Shown: positions 1 through 7,940 of the stretch, one piece after another
How positions within the stretch are numbered: the stretch's first letter is position 1
Layout of the letters: each line of letters begins with the position of its first letter
Origin: Bacteroides sp. UBA1317
GTDB taxonomy: Bacteria > Bacteroidota > Bacteroidia > Bacteroidales > Bacteroidaceae
Reading direction: 5' to 3'
DNA length: 14,491 nucleotides
NCBI GenBank assembly: GCA_002307035.1
Contig: DBTL01000095.1
Span: forward strand, 1 to 14,491
Notes under the pieces: model-generated
What the model saw: only the letters and a program-made list of their open reading frames with translations
Told to the model about the DNA's origin: nothing
Database searches by the model: none
Position numbers and translations under genes: made by a program

Positions 1-42
1 ACTTTGCGCCGCCTTAGAGAAAAACAAAAGGCAATAAACAAA

Positions 43-117
43 GGGAGCATAGCTCAGCTGTTTCAGAGCATCTGCCTTACAAGCAGAGGGTCGGCGGTTC
101 GAACCCGTCAACGCCCA
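43..117 (+). tRNA. tRNA-Val (anticodon TAC), possibly degenerate
   Basis: A cloverleaf can be drawn. The D stem is GCTC/GAGC. The anticodon stem TCTGC/GCAGA (71-75/83-87) encloses loop CTTACAA with anticodon TAC at 78-80, reading valine codons. The variable loop is GGGTC, and the T arm GGCGG-TTCGAAC-CCGTC runs 93-109. The discriminator is A117 and no CCA is encoded (CAA follows). The acceptor stem GGGAGCA/AACGCCC (43-49/110-116) is poor: pairs 4 (A-G), 6 (C-A) and 7 (A-A) do not match. The D loop reads AGCTGTTTCA where bacterial tRNA-Val normally has the invariant G18-G19, so G19 is T here. Anticodon and T arms look sound and a terminator follows, so it may still be transcribed. It could be a decaying extra copy or a recombinant of two tRNA genes. 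Confidence 0.72.
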
Positions 118-120
118 CAA

Positions 121-165
121 AAAAAGTGACTTTACAAAATAGTTTTGTGGAGTCGCTTTTTTTGT
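121..165 (+). terminator. Terminator downstream of tRNA-Val
   Basis: Arm AAAAAGTGACT (121-131) pairs with AGTCGCTTTTT (151-161), with one G-T wobble. The stem continues inward with ACAAAA/TTTTGT (134-139/143-148). A run of T extends to 163. This is a standard factor-independent terminator placed four bases after the tRNA. Confidence 0.75.
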
Positions 166-195
166 TTCTTATCTAAACTTTCTTCTTCTCTATAC

Positions 196-225
196 TTTAA
201 TAGTCGGGAAAAAGAATTAATTTTG
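196..225 (+). promoter_or_regulatory. Candidate promoter of purB (Bacteroides type)
   Basis: TAATTTTG at 218-225 matches the Bacteroides -7 consensus TAnnTTTG exactly. The upstream element is weak: TTTA at 196-199, where TTTG would be expected. It lies between the tRNA terminator and purB, where a promoter is needed. The predicted transcript start would be about 20 bases before the purB ATG. Confidence 0.45.
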
Positions 226-250
226 CAATCTGATAATTATCTAAAAACGT

Positions 251-1597
251 ATGAAACTTGATTTACTTACGGCCATTTCTCCTATTGACGGTCGCTATAG
301 AAGCAAAGCCGAGGCTTTGGCTGGTTATTTTTCAGAGTTTGCTCTGATTAAGTATCGTGTATTGGTGGAGGTGGAGTACTTTATCGCCTTATGTGAATTG
401 CCTTTACCGCAGCTTAAGGGAATTGAAATTAGCACGTTTGAATCTTTAAGGAGTATCTATCGTAATTTTTCGGAACTAGATGCGCAGCGAATTAAAGACA
501 TAGAGAGTGTTACTAACCATGATGTAAAGGCAGTGGAATATTTTTTAAAAGAAGAATTCGATAAGTTGGGTGGACTTGATGAGTATAAGGAATTTATTCA
601 TTTTGGTCTTACATCTCAAGATATTAATAATACTTCAATACCGTTATCTATAAAGGAGGCGCTTCAACAAATTTATTATCCATTTGTTGAAGAATTAATA
701 GAGCAATTGAAGACGTATGCTATTGATTGGTCTAAAATTCCAATGTTGGCAAAAACTCATGGGCAACCAGCTTCTCCGACTCGTTTGGGAAAAGAAATTA
801 TGGTTTTTGTATACCGTTTAGAACGTCAACTTTCAGTTTTGAAAGCTTGTCCGGTTACGGCGAAGTTTGGAGGAGCTACAGGAAACTATAATGCTCATCA
901 TGTTGCTTATCCTGAATATGACTGGAAAGCGTTTGGTGATTATTTTGTCTTATCAAAACTAGGTTTGGAAAGGGAGGAATATACGACACAAATTTCAAAC
1001 TACGATAGTCTTTCGGCCATTTTTGATGCCATGAAACGATTAAATACAATTATGATTGATATGAATCGGGATTTCTGGCAGTATATTTCAATGGAATATT
1101 TTAAGCAAAAGATCAAAGCAGGGGAGGTTGGATCAAGTGCCATGCCTCATAAAGTGAACCCGATTGATTTTGAAAATGCTGAGGGCAATTTGGGAATGGC
1201 AAATGCAATATTGGAACATTTGGCTGCAAAACTGCCTATCTCACGTTTACAGCGAGATTTAACAGACTCAACTGTGTTGCGTAACGTAGGGGTGCCATTT
1301 GCGCATATAGTGATTGCAATACAAAGTTCATTGAAAGGACTGCGCAAATTATTACTCAATGAGCCGGCTATTTATCGTGATTTGGATAATTGTTGGAGTG
1401 TTGCAGCTGAGGCGATTCAGACTATTCTTCGTCGTGAAGCTTATCCACATCCATATGAAGCTTTAAAAGCATTGACGCGCACTAATCAAGCAATTACTGA
1501 GAATTCGATCAAGGAATTTATTGAGAACCTTGATGTTAATGAATCTATAAAACAAGAATTAAGGAGCATTACCCCGCATACTTATACGGGCATTTAA
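251..1597 (+). CDS. purB: Adenylosuccinate lyase
   Basis: This enzyme cleaves fumarate from SAICAR and from adenylosuccinate, two steps of cytosolic purine/AMP synthesis. The 448-residue protein matches the long (E. coli-type, about 456 residues) class of the fumarase/aspartase superfamily. The lyase signature GSSAMPHKVNP lies at 294-304; Ser295/Ser296 sit in the flexible loop that carries the catalytic base. KTHGQPASPT at 168-177 supplies the conserved His170, and the TSQD segment at 121-124 is also conserved. The start is the ATG at 251, preceded by an AT-rich leader without a Shine-Dalgarno sequence, as is usual in Bacteroidetes. The gene is full length. The pseudouridine synthase gene begins 67 bp downstream on the same strand with no obvious terminator between, so the two may share a transcript. 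Confidence 0.97.
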   Translation: MKLDLLTAISPIDGRYRSKAEALAGYFSEFALIKYRVLVEVEYFIALCELPLPQLKGIEISTFESLRSIYRNFSELDAQRIKDIESVTNHDVKAVEYFLKEEFDKLGGLDEYKEFIHFGLTSQDINNTSIPLSIKEALQQIYYPFVEELIEQLKTYAIDWSKIPMLAKTHGQPASPTRLGKEIMVFVYRLERQLSVLKACPVTAKFGGATGNYNAHHVAYPEYDWKAFGDYFVLSKLGLEREEYTTQISNYDSLSAIFDAMKRLNTIMIDMNRDFWQYISMEYFKQKIKAGEVGSSAMPHKVNPIDFENAEGNLGMANAILEHLAAKLPISRLQRDLTDSTVLRNVGVPFAHIVIAIQSSLKGLRKLLLNEPAIYRDLDNCWSVAAEAIQTILRREAYPHPYEALKALTRTNQAITENSIKEFIENLDVNESIKQELRSITPHTYTGI

Positions 1598-1664
1598 GCT
1601 CTTTATAAAAATAGGTGTTTAGAAATCAGGCCGTGAGGCCAGTAGTACTTACAATTTTATTTAA

Positions 1665-3095
1665 ATGGAAATGAGCATAGAAAATGAAAATTGGCGTGAA
1701 AACTCTAATGAAGAGAACAAAGATGCCGGCCGTGATGGTGAAAGATCTTTTAATAGAGACGGTTATAATCGTCGGGATGACAACAAACCTTCTTTTAATA
1801 GAGGAGGAAACTATAATCGCGAAGGTCAGCAAGGCCGTTCGTATAACAATAATCGACAAGATCGCTCTCAATCAGATGGTGGCCGTCCAGCACGGCCTTT
1901 CAATAGCGGAGGGAGTGATCGTCCGTATCGTCCTTTTAATCGTGAAGGTGGTGCGCCTTCTCCGCGTCCTTATAATCGTGAAGGAGGAGATCGTCCTGCA
2001 CGTCCTTATAATCGTGAAGAAGGAGATCGTTCTTCTTATCGTCCAAGAATTAATCGGCCTGAAGGAGAACGTCCTAGCTTTAATCGGAACGATCGTCCAC
2101 AACGCCCTTTTAATAGAGAAGATAAGCCTTGGCGGAGCAATAATGGCGAAGAACGTAAGCCTTGGCAGAGTAACCGCCCGAATACGGGGTATGGTAATTC
2201 GTCATTCGGGAGAGGTGAGGACGATGGTCGTCCTCGTCGTCCAAGATTTAATTCGGACGATAATAGATCTCAAGGCTTTTCACGTCCAGTGCGTCGTCGT
2301 ACCGATGATTATGATCCGAACGCCAAATATAGCCAAAAGAAACAGATAGAGTATAAAGAACAATTTGTTGATCCGAATGAGCCGATACGTTTGAATAAAT
2401 ATCTTGCAAATGCAGGAGTTTGTTCTCGTCGTGAGGCTGATGAATTCATCACTGCAGGGGTTGTTTCTGTTAATGGAGAAATCGTTACGGAACTTGGCAC
2501 AAAAATCAAACGTACGGATTTGGTTAAGTTTCATGAAGAGTCTGTATCTATAGAACGTAAGGTTTATGTTTTATTGAATAAGCCAAAAGATTGTGTGACA
2601 ACATCAGATGATCCACAGGCACGTCTTACGGTTCTGGATTTAGTAAAAGGGGCTTGTAACGAGCGCATCTATCCTGTAGGTCGATTAGACCGTAATACTA
2701 CTGGTGTATTACTGTTGACAAATGATGGTGATTTAGCCTCTAAATTGACACATCCGAAGTTTTTGAAAAAGAAAATTTATCATGTGTATGTTGATAAGAA
2801 TATCACAAAACATGATATGGATCAGATTGCTTCTGGCGTTCAGTTGGAAGATGGTGAAATTCGGGCTGATGCAATTAGTTATTCGGATGAAGTGAAGCGA
2901 GATCAAGTTGGTATTGAAATTCATTCTGGAAAGAACCGAATTGTTCGCCGTATTTTTGAATCACTAGGCTATAAAGTGATGAAACTTGATCGTGTTTACT
3001 TTGCAGGATTAACTAAAAAAGGATTGCGCCGTGGCGAATGGCGTTATTTATCAGAGCAGGAAGTAAACTTCCTTAGAATGGGATCTTTTGAATAA
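1665..3095 (+). CDS. RsuA/RluB-family rRNA pseudouridine synthase with long disordered N-terminus
   Basis: This protein isomerises a uridine in ribosomal RNA to pseudouridine; the exact target cannot be told from sequence. Of 476 residues, about 1-240 are low complexity, rich in Arg, Asn, Gly, Asp and Pro, with recurring RPYNREGGD-type units. An S4 RNA-binding domain follows (about 241-290, IRLNKYLANAGVCSRREAD), then the catalytic domain (about 298-470). The signature YPVGRLDRNTTGVLLLTNDG at 336-355 contains the catalytic Asp342, and KNRIVRRIFESLGY (423-436) is the usual C-terminal motif. Classical family members have about 230-290 residues, so the extra length is all N-terminal. The basic, unstructured tail probably helps bind RNA or ribosome precursors (inference). 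ATG 1665 is chosen; ATG 1671, two codons on, is equally possible. Confidence 0.93.
   Translation: MEMSIENENWRENSNEENKDAGRDGERSFNRDGYNRRDDNKPSFNRGGNYNREGQQGRSYNNNRQDRSQSDGGRPARPFNSGGSDRPYRPFNREGGAPSPRPYNREGGDRPARPYNREEGDRSSYRPRINRPEGERPSFNRNDRPQRPFNREDKPWRSNNGEERKPWQSNRPNTGYGNSSFGRGEDDGRPRRPRFNSDDNRSQGFSRPVRRRTDDYDPNAKYSQKKQIEYKEQFVDPNEPIRLNKYLANAGVCSRREADEFITAGVVSVNGEIVTELGTKIKRTDLVKFHEESVSIERKVYVLLNKPKDCVTTSDDPQARLTVLDLVKGACNERIYPVGRLDRNTTGVLLLTNDGDLASKLTHPKFLKKKIYHVYVDKNITKHDMDQIASGVQLEDGEIRADAISYSDEVKRDQVGIEIHSGKNRIVRRIFESLGYKVMKLDRVYFAGLTKKGLRRGEWRYLSEQEVNFLRMGSFE
1929..2036 (+). repeat. Three tandem 36-bp repeats inside the pseudouridine synthase gene
   Basis: Three consecutive 36-bp units start at 1929, 1965 and 2001. 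Each begins CGTCCTT(A/T)TAATCGTGAAG and encodes a 12-residue unit: RPFNREGGAPSP, RPYNREGGDRPA, RPYNREEGDRSS (residues 89-124). The second and third copies are nearly identical over their first 30 bases. The unit is a multiple of three, so copy-number change would keep the reading frame. More diverged copies of the same motif flank the block. Confidence 0.85.
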
Positions 3096-3106
3096 TTAAG
3101 TATAAA

Positions 3107-3144
3107 ATAGCAATGAAGAGTGAACTATCGCTCTTCATTGCTAT
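3107..3144 (+). terminator. Strong hairpin between pseudouridine synthase and asnS
   Basis: A perfect 14-bp stem, ATAGCAATGAAGAG (3107-3120) with CTCTTCATTGCTAT (3131-3144), encloses a 10-base loop. It begins 11 bases after the pseudouridine synthase stop codon. No T run follows (the sequence continues ATAATAAATG), so it is not a textbook factor-independent terminator. It may protect the upstream mRNA 3' end, give partial termination, or act as a processing site. Confidence 0.6.
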
Positions 3145-3170
3145 ATAATAAATGTATATAAAATCGTTTT

Positions 3171-4574
3171 ATGGAAAAGATTAGTAGAACAAAGATTGTT
3201 GATCTGCTGAGGCGTGATGATTTTGGCGCTATGGTCAACGTGAAAGGATGGGTGCGTACCCGACGAGGAAGCAAACAAGTTAATTTCATAGCATTAAATG
3301 ATGGTTCTACTATAAATAATGTGCAAATAGTAGCTGATTTGGTGAACTTTGATGAAGAAATGCTGAAGCTGATTACTACTGGGGCTTGCCTTAGCGTGAA
3401 TGGTCTCTTGGCTGAATCTGTAGGTTCGGGCCAAAAGGTGGAGGTTTTAGCTCGTGAAATAGAAGTACTTGGTGCTTGTGATAATACATATCCTTTGCAG
3501 AAGAAAGGGCATTCGCTAGAATTCTTACGCGAAATAGCTCATCTTCGTCCGCGTACCAATACTTTTGGGGCGGTGTTCCGTATTCGTCATAACATGGCTA
3601 TTGCTATTCATCAATTTTTCCATCAACGAGGCTTTTTCTATTTCCATACACCCATAATTACAGCTTCAGATTGTGAGGGAGCAGGGCAAATGTTTCAGGT
3701 GACTACGATGAACTTATATGATCTGAAGAAAAAGGAAGATGGTACTATTGATTACGAAAATGATTTCTTCGGTAAGCAGGCTAGTTTAACGGTGTCAGGC
3801 CAGCTGGAAGGTGAACTTGCTGCAATGTCTTTAGGTTCGATTTATACTTTTGGACCAACTTTCCGTGCGGAGAACTCTAATACCCCTAGGCACTTAGCTG
3901 AATTCTGGATGATTGAACCAGAAGTAGCGTTTAATGAAATTCAAGAAAATATGCAATTAGCAGAGGATTTTATTAAATATTGTATTCAGTGGGCTTTGGA
4001 TCAATGTATAGATGATATCCAATTTTTGAACGATATGTTTGATAAAGAACTTATTGAGCGTTTGAAGTTTGTTCTTTCGCACAATTTTATTCGTTTGTCT
4101 TATACCGAAGGGGTTAAAATTCTTGAAGAAGCTGTAGCTAATGGACGTAAGTTTGAATTCCCTATATTTTGGGGGGCCGATCTTGCTTCTGAGCATGAGC
4201 GCTATTTGGTAGAAGAACATTTTAAATGTCCGGTGATTTTGACTGATTATCCGAAAGAAATTAAGTCATTCTATATGAAGCAAAACGAAGATGGCAAGAC
4301 TGTTCGTGCTATGGATGTGCTTTTCCCTAAAATTGGTGAAATTATCGGAGGATCTCAGCGTGAAGAAAATTATGAGAAACTATGTAATCGCGCTAGAGAG
4401 ATGGGAGTACCTGAAAAAGACATTTGGTGGTATCTGGATACTCGTCGTTTTGGCACTGCTCCACACTCTGGTTTCGGTCTTGGCTTTGAACGTTTGTTGC
4501 TCTTTGTCACAGGTATGACTAATATTCGCGATGTAATTCCATTCCCTCGTACACCGCATAACGCCGATTTTTGA
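3171..4574 (+). CDS. asnS: Asparaginyl-tRNA synthetase
   Basis: This cytosolic class II aminoacyl-tRNA synthetase charges tRNA-Asn with asparagine. The 467 residues match the E. coli enzyme (466). An N-terminal OB-fold anticodon-binding domain (about 15-105) contains VNVKGWVRTRRGSKQVNFIA. The class IIb catalytic core has motif 2 at 231-251 (FRAENSNTPRHLAEFWMIEPE region) and motif 3 at 434-443 (GFGLGFERLL), whose Arg contacts ATP. The insertion around 183-203 (LKKKEDG...DFFGKQ) followed by LTVSGQLEGE is typical of AsnRS rather than AspRS. The ATG at 3171 lies 26 bp after the strong hairpin. A terminator follows the stop codon. Confidence 0.97.
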   Translation: MEKISRTKIVDLLRRDDFGAMVNVKGWVRTRRGSKQVNFIALNDGSTINNVQIVADLVNFDEEMLKLITTGACLSVNGLLAESVGSGQKVEVLAREIEVLGACDNTYPLQKKGHSLEFLREIAHLRPRTNTFGAVFRIRHNMAIAIHQFFHQRGFFYFHTPIITASDCEGAGQMFQVTTMNLYDLKKKEDGTIDYENDFFGKQASLTVSGQLEGELAAMSLGSIYTFGPTFRAENSNTPRHLAEFWMIEPEVAFNEIQENMQLAEDFIKYCIQWALDQCIDDIQFLNDMFDKELIERLKFVLSHNFIRLSYTEGVKILEEAVANGRKFEFPIFWGADLASEHERYLVEEHFKCPVILTDYPKEIKSFYMKQNEDGKTVRAMDVLFPKIGEIIGGSQREENYEKLCNRAREMGVPEKDIWWYLDTRRFGTAPHSGFGLGFERLLLFVTGMTNIRDVIPFPRTPHNADF

Positions 4575-4637
4575 GCCTTATTATTATTATAAGCAAATTA
4601 AAGCAATACAAGTCATGCAATTATTGTCTAATAAATG

Positions 4638-4663
4638 GCAAAGTGTGTGACTTTCGCTTTTTT
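4638..4663 (+). terminator. Factor-independent terminator of asnS
   Basis: GCAAAGT (4638-4644) pairs with ACTTTCGC (4650-4657) with one bulged C, around the loop GTGTG. Six T follow at 4658-4663. It sits in the gap between the convergent asnS and folB genes. Confidence 0.65.
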
Positions 4664-4696
4664 ATATTCTGCATTGAGAAAAATAGAGACTTCAGA

Positions 4697-5065
4697 CTAT
4701 TCTCTTAATGCAAAAATTTCAACTCCTGCACAATCGATATCTGCTCCCATAGGGGGATTCACTTTAGATAATTTGATTTTTATTTCTTCAATTGCCTGGA
4801 AACTCTGGAATAGACGGTTTATAATGCGTCCGCATACATGTTCTAAGAGTTTAGAGGGGATGGACATTTCTTGTTTCACTGCTTCATATATATTAGCGTA
4901 ATTTGCTGTATCAGTTACATCATCAGTTTCTATTGACTTCGAGAAATTTCCTTTTATAGTGAGATTAATGATGAATGTATTTCCTACGGTAGTCTCTTGG
5001 GGAGCTACACCATGGTAAGCATAGAATATCACGTTTTCGAGGAAGATGGTAGTAATAATTTTCAT
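4697..5065 (-). CDS. folB: Dihydroneopterin aldolase
   Basis: This enzyme converts 7,8-dihydroneopterin to 6-hydroxymethyl-7,8-dihydropterin and glycolaldehyde in folate synthesis. Its 122 residues are the normal family length. Family landmarks are the substrate-loop motif YHGVAPQE with Glu24 (E. coli Glu21 position), Tyr56 in TANYANIYE, Glu75 in LLEHVC, and the catalytic Lys101 in LSKVNPPMGAD. Such proteins form a single-domain T-fold that assembles into octamers. The ATG at 5065 is preceded by an AT-rich spacer. It lies 34 bp downstream of malQ on the same strand and probably depends on the malQ transcript, since no separate promoter was recognised in the gap. The functional link to malQ is not obvious and may simply be operon neighbourhood. 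Confidence 0.93.
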   Translation of the reverse strand: MKIITTIFLENVIFYAYHGVAPQETTVGNTFIINLTIKGNFSKSIETDDVTDTANYANIYEAVKQEMSIPSKLLEHVCGRIINRLFQSFQAIEEIKIKLSKVNPPMGADIDCAGVEIFALRE

Positions 5066-5099
5066 TATATTTTTTCTTTATAGTATAAATAGATTTTTA

Positions 5100-7808
5100 T
5101 CATTCAACATTTCTTCCAGTCTTTGCTATCAGCTCTTTTATCTTTTCATTTAAAGAGTCTGCTTTCATCAACTGTTCCAAAGTAAGATGCATGCGATAAC
5201 GCCAGTAATGTTTTGGGTTGGCCGGAATGTTGATACGTTCTTCTTTTGCGTTAGGATTTCTCCATTTTTCATCAATAGATAGCCAATCTTGTAAAGAGAG
5301 AATGCAAAATATGGAGTTGCTATCTAGATGATTGCGCACAATTTCTTCACATAATTCAGGCGTCGCTATTGCCGGAGCGATGCCATAATGTCCAAGTATG
5401 TTATTGAAGTAGCGTTGTGTCTGTTGGTAATCTTCCTCCCACCAGCCGCGCAAGGTAGTCATGTCGTGTGTTGAAATGGTGCACACTGAACGATATGGAT
5501 AATTACTTAAATGTCCAAACTCATCAGCAGGATTTTTTGGCATTCGTTGTATCTCTAGGCTAAGAATGCGCAAATCGTTCATGACCCATGCCACACAGTC
5601 GGGTATCATGCCAAGGTCTTCTCCGCATACCAGCATTCTTGTAGACTGGGTGAGTTGAGGTAATTTTTTCATGGCTTGCAGACGCCAAAATTCGTTATGC
5701 CTGTGATAGTAATATTGGTCATATAGGCGGTTGAATGCTGCCTTTTCCCCGTCGTTAAGCGCTCGATATATGAAATCGTGTTGCACGCCGATACGAGGAT
5801 GGTATTTATTCGGTTCTTTGTGGTCGGGTACAAACAGTACGTCACTAATAAGGGCATACAATCCGTCGCGTATCCATATACTGTCCGGATCTGCCTTTCC
5901 TGAGAAGTATTTCTCAACTTTTCTTTGAGTATCAAATTCAGATCGCATTCGATACATTTCCCAAGTATCAGTTGCTTCGATAAAGGTATCCTTTACGTAT
6001 TTAGTATGAGGACCGAAGATTTGCGCTAGAAAATATTCATGTATGTATGGAGTAAGATACAAGTCTGGTTGAAAGGGTAGTCCATAACTCTCTATCTCTT
6101 CTCTGCTCATAGCTAGTGAAGGAACAAATTGTCCGAGTAATCCGTGTACAGCATGCATCGGTATTTCCCAGATTCGAAAAAAACCTAAGATATGATCAAT
6201 GCGATATGCGTCGAAGTATTCTGACATTTTCTGAAAACGCTTCATCCACCATTTATAACCATCTTTTTCCATGACTTCCCAGTTGTAAGTCGGAAAGCCC
6301 CAATTTTGTCCGTTCACAGAGAAGTCATCGGGTGGAGCCCCAGCTTGTCCGTCCAGATTAAAGTAATGAGGCTCTGTCCATGCTTCGACACTATTGCGAC
6401 TAATGCCGATAGGTATGTCGCCTTTTAAAACGATTCCATGTTTACGGGCATAGGTGGTAGCCTCTAATAGTTGTGCGTGTAAATTAAATTGAATATAGTA
6501 ATAGATGGCAATCTGTGGATAATCAGGAGCTCCAGGCGAGCAGATTTTAGCCATTTCTTCATCGTTAAAAGTACTATATTTAGGCCATTCGCGAAAGTTA
6601 GGAGTTTTATATACGTCGCGTAGATAGCTAAAGGTGGCATAGGGTTGCAGCCACTCTTTGTTTGCTTGGAAGAAAACCTGAAACTCATTTGAATTTAGAA
6701 CACTTTCTCCTTCTTGTTTAAATATCAGGCGAAAATAATCCCATTTTGTTTGGTTAACAGCCTCATAATCAATGCTGGAGAGAGCATTCAATTCATTTTG
6801 CTTCTTTGTGAATATATTGATCTCTTCAGCACTTTTCAATTTGCCCATTTTGTTCAGATCAGCGTATATCGGATGAAACGCATAAATCGAAATGCTATTA
6901 TACGGATAAGAATCGGTCCACGTATGTGTCATCGTGGTATCGTTTACTGGTAATATTTGTACGATTTTTTGGTTCGTTTTGGCAGCCCAGTCTATCATTC
7001 GTTTTAAATCACCGAAGTCGCCTATTCCGAAGCTTTTTTCTGATTTTAGCGAAAAGATTGGTATGGCTACGCCTGCACCTTTCCATACAGAGACATTGAA
7101 GAAAGCATAGCGATCTGATATGAAGACTGTTTCGTTGGAGTTTATTTTAGGATCTCCAATGTAGCGATTGGGATTATTTTCCCACGCTTCTGCTTTTTTC
7201 TCTTTCTTATTATATAATACAAATTTATATTCGAGAGGAAATTGTATTTTTTCGGCATCAATCTCTGATATCCATTCAGGGTAGTTCATGCCGCTCATGA
7301 TCCAAGAGTTATCAGCGTTCCAATTGCCCAAAATATCTTGATTTCCGCAAAGGCCTAAACAATAATTGTCTCCTATTCGTGGTGCATAGGCCTTTATAAT
7401 CAGACCTTTCTTATATCCTTTGTGGAATGGATCAATCTGATCGTGATGAGCTATTAAAGATTCAGTAAAAGCCGAACTATAGAAGTATTGCTCTTCTGGA
7501 ATGTTCTTCCAGCTATCATAAATGCGATATCGTTTTTTCTTTTCGAATGGTGATGTTAATAAGCTATGTTGCAGGTAATTCCATTCCTTGCGGATTATTT
7601 TTTTTTCTTTGTATATATAATAGCTATATTTTATAACTTCTTTTAGAGAAGATGAAATTTCTATTTCAATATTCCAGTGGGTACCATCTGTTGTCTGTAA
7701 AGGGATTGCCTTAGTAACATCATTTTTTCCAAGCTCGGGAGCAGACCCTAGAAGTCTGACTTCTTCGCCCCAATAGGTACGATATTCGATATTAAATGAT
7801 ACTATCAT
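5100..7808 (-). CDS. malQ: 4-alpha-glucanotransferase (GH77) with two N-terminal CBM20 domains, DPE2-like
   Basis: This enzyme transfers glucosyl or maltosyl units between alpha-1,4-glucans and handles maltose, malto-oligosaccharides or glycogen. The 902 residues are far longer than bacterial MalQ (about 500-700). Two starch-binding CBM20-like domains (about 1-105 and 133-235, the second with LGLCGNQDILGNW) precede the GH77 barrel (about 245-890). Catalytic residues are nucleophile Asp538 (YFDAYRIDHILGFFRIWEIP), acid/base Glu730 (CGEDLG) and stabiliser Asp782 (STHDMTTLRGWW). The 190 residues between nucleophile and acid/base include the insertion found in plant DPE2 and related bacterial proteins. 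That family passes glucose from maltose to a polysaccharide, so the same is plausible here (inference). No signal peptide is seen, so it is cytosolic. folB follows 34 bp downstream. Confidence 0.94.
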   Translation of the reverse strand: MIVSFNIEYRTYWGEEVRLLGSAPELGKNDVTKAIPLQTTDGTHWNIEIEISSSLKEVIKYSYYIYKEKKIIRKEWNYLQHSLLTSPFEKKKRYRIYDSWKNIPEEQYFYSSAFTESLIAHHDQIDPFHKGYKKGLIIKAYAPRIGDNYCLGLCGNQDILGNWNADNSWIMSGMNYPEWISEIDAEKIQFPLEYKFVLYNKKEKKAEAWENNPNRYIGDPKINSNETVFISDRYAFFNVSVWKGAGVAIPIFSLKSEKSFGIGDFGDLKRMIDWAAKTNQKIVQILPVNDTTMTHTWTDSYPYNSISIYAFHPIYADLNKMGKLKSAEEINIFTKKQNELNALSSIDYEAVNQTKWDYFRLIFKQEGESVLNSNEFQVFFQANKEWLQPYATFSYLRDVYKTPNFREWPKYSTFNDEEMAKICSPGAPDYPQIAIYYYIQFNLHAQLLEATTYARKHGIVLKGDIPIGISRNSVEAWTEPHYFNLDGQAGAPPDDFSVNGQNWGFPTYNWEVMEKDGYKWWMKRFQKMSEYFDAYRIDHILGFFRIWEIPMHAVHGLLGQFVPSLAMSREEIESYGLPFQPDLYLTPYIHEYFLAQIFGPHTKYVKDTFIEATDTWEMYRMRSEFDTQRKVEKYFSGKADPDSIWIRDGLYALISDVLFVPDHKEPNKYHPRIGVQHDFIYRALNDGEKAAFNRLYDQYYYHRHNEFWRLQAMKKLPQLTQSTRMLVCGEDLGMIPDCVAWVMNDLRILSLEIQRMPKNPADEFGHLSNYPYRSVCTISTHDMTTLRGWWEEDYQQTQRYFNNILGHYGIAPAIATPELCEEIVRNHLDSNSIFCILSLQDWLSIDEKWRNPNAKEERINIPANPKHYWRYRMHLTLEQLMKADSLNEKIKELIAKTGRNVE

Positions 7809-7908
7809 ATATATTTAGATTTAATATTAGCTCAATGATACTGCAAGTATAGAAAGATTCTGTTTATATCGCATGTTGGTATTCATCGAACCAATTTAAA
7901 ATAGTATG

Positions 7909-7918
7909 CAAACGTTTG
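7909..7918. promoter_or_regulatory. Palindrome CAAACGTTTG upstream of malQ, possible LacI-type operator
   Basis: A perfect 10-bp palindrome with central CG lies about 100 bp upstream of the malQ start. LacI/GalR-family operators, which often control maltose and glucan genes, share an AA-n-CG-n-TT core. The flanking bases do not extend the symmetry, and a 10-bp palindrome is expected by chance several times in this window, so this is a weak candidate. A partial -7 box (TATACTTG on the minus strand, 7841-7848) lies between it and the gene. Confidence 0.25.
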
Positions 7919-7940
7919 TGCTAAGATTCTTGTATAAGTC

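Noticed and set aside
1929..2036. CRISPR-like array
   Set aside because: The 36-bp periodic units are contiguous, lack spacers and are in-frame protein-coding repeats.
1684..2349. A 221-codon open frame overlapping the pseudouridine synthase N-terminus in another frame
   Set aside because: It arises from the repetitive Arg/Asn codons; its product is low-complexity and matches no family, while the main frame leads into recognisable S4 and catalytic domains.
4635..4901. 88-codon plus-strand frame after asnS
   Set aside because: It runs through the asnS terminator and is antisense to folB, which has clear catalytic residues; it has no recognisable features.
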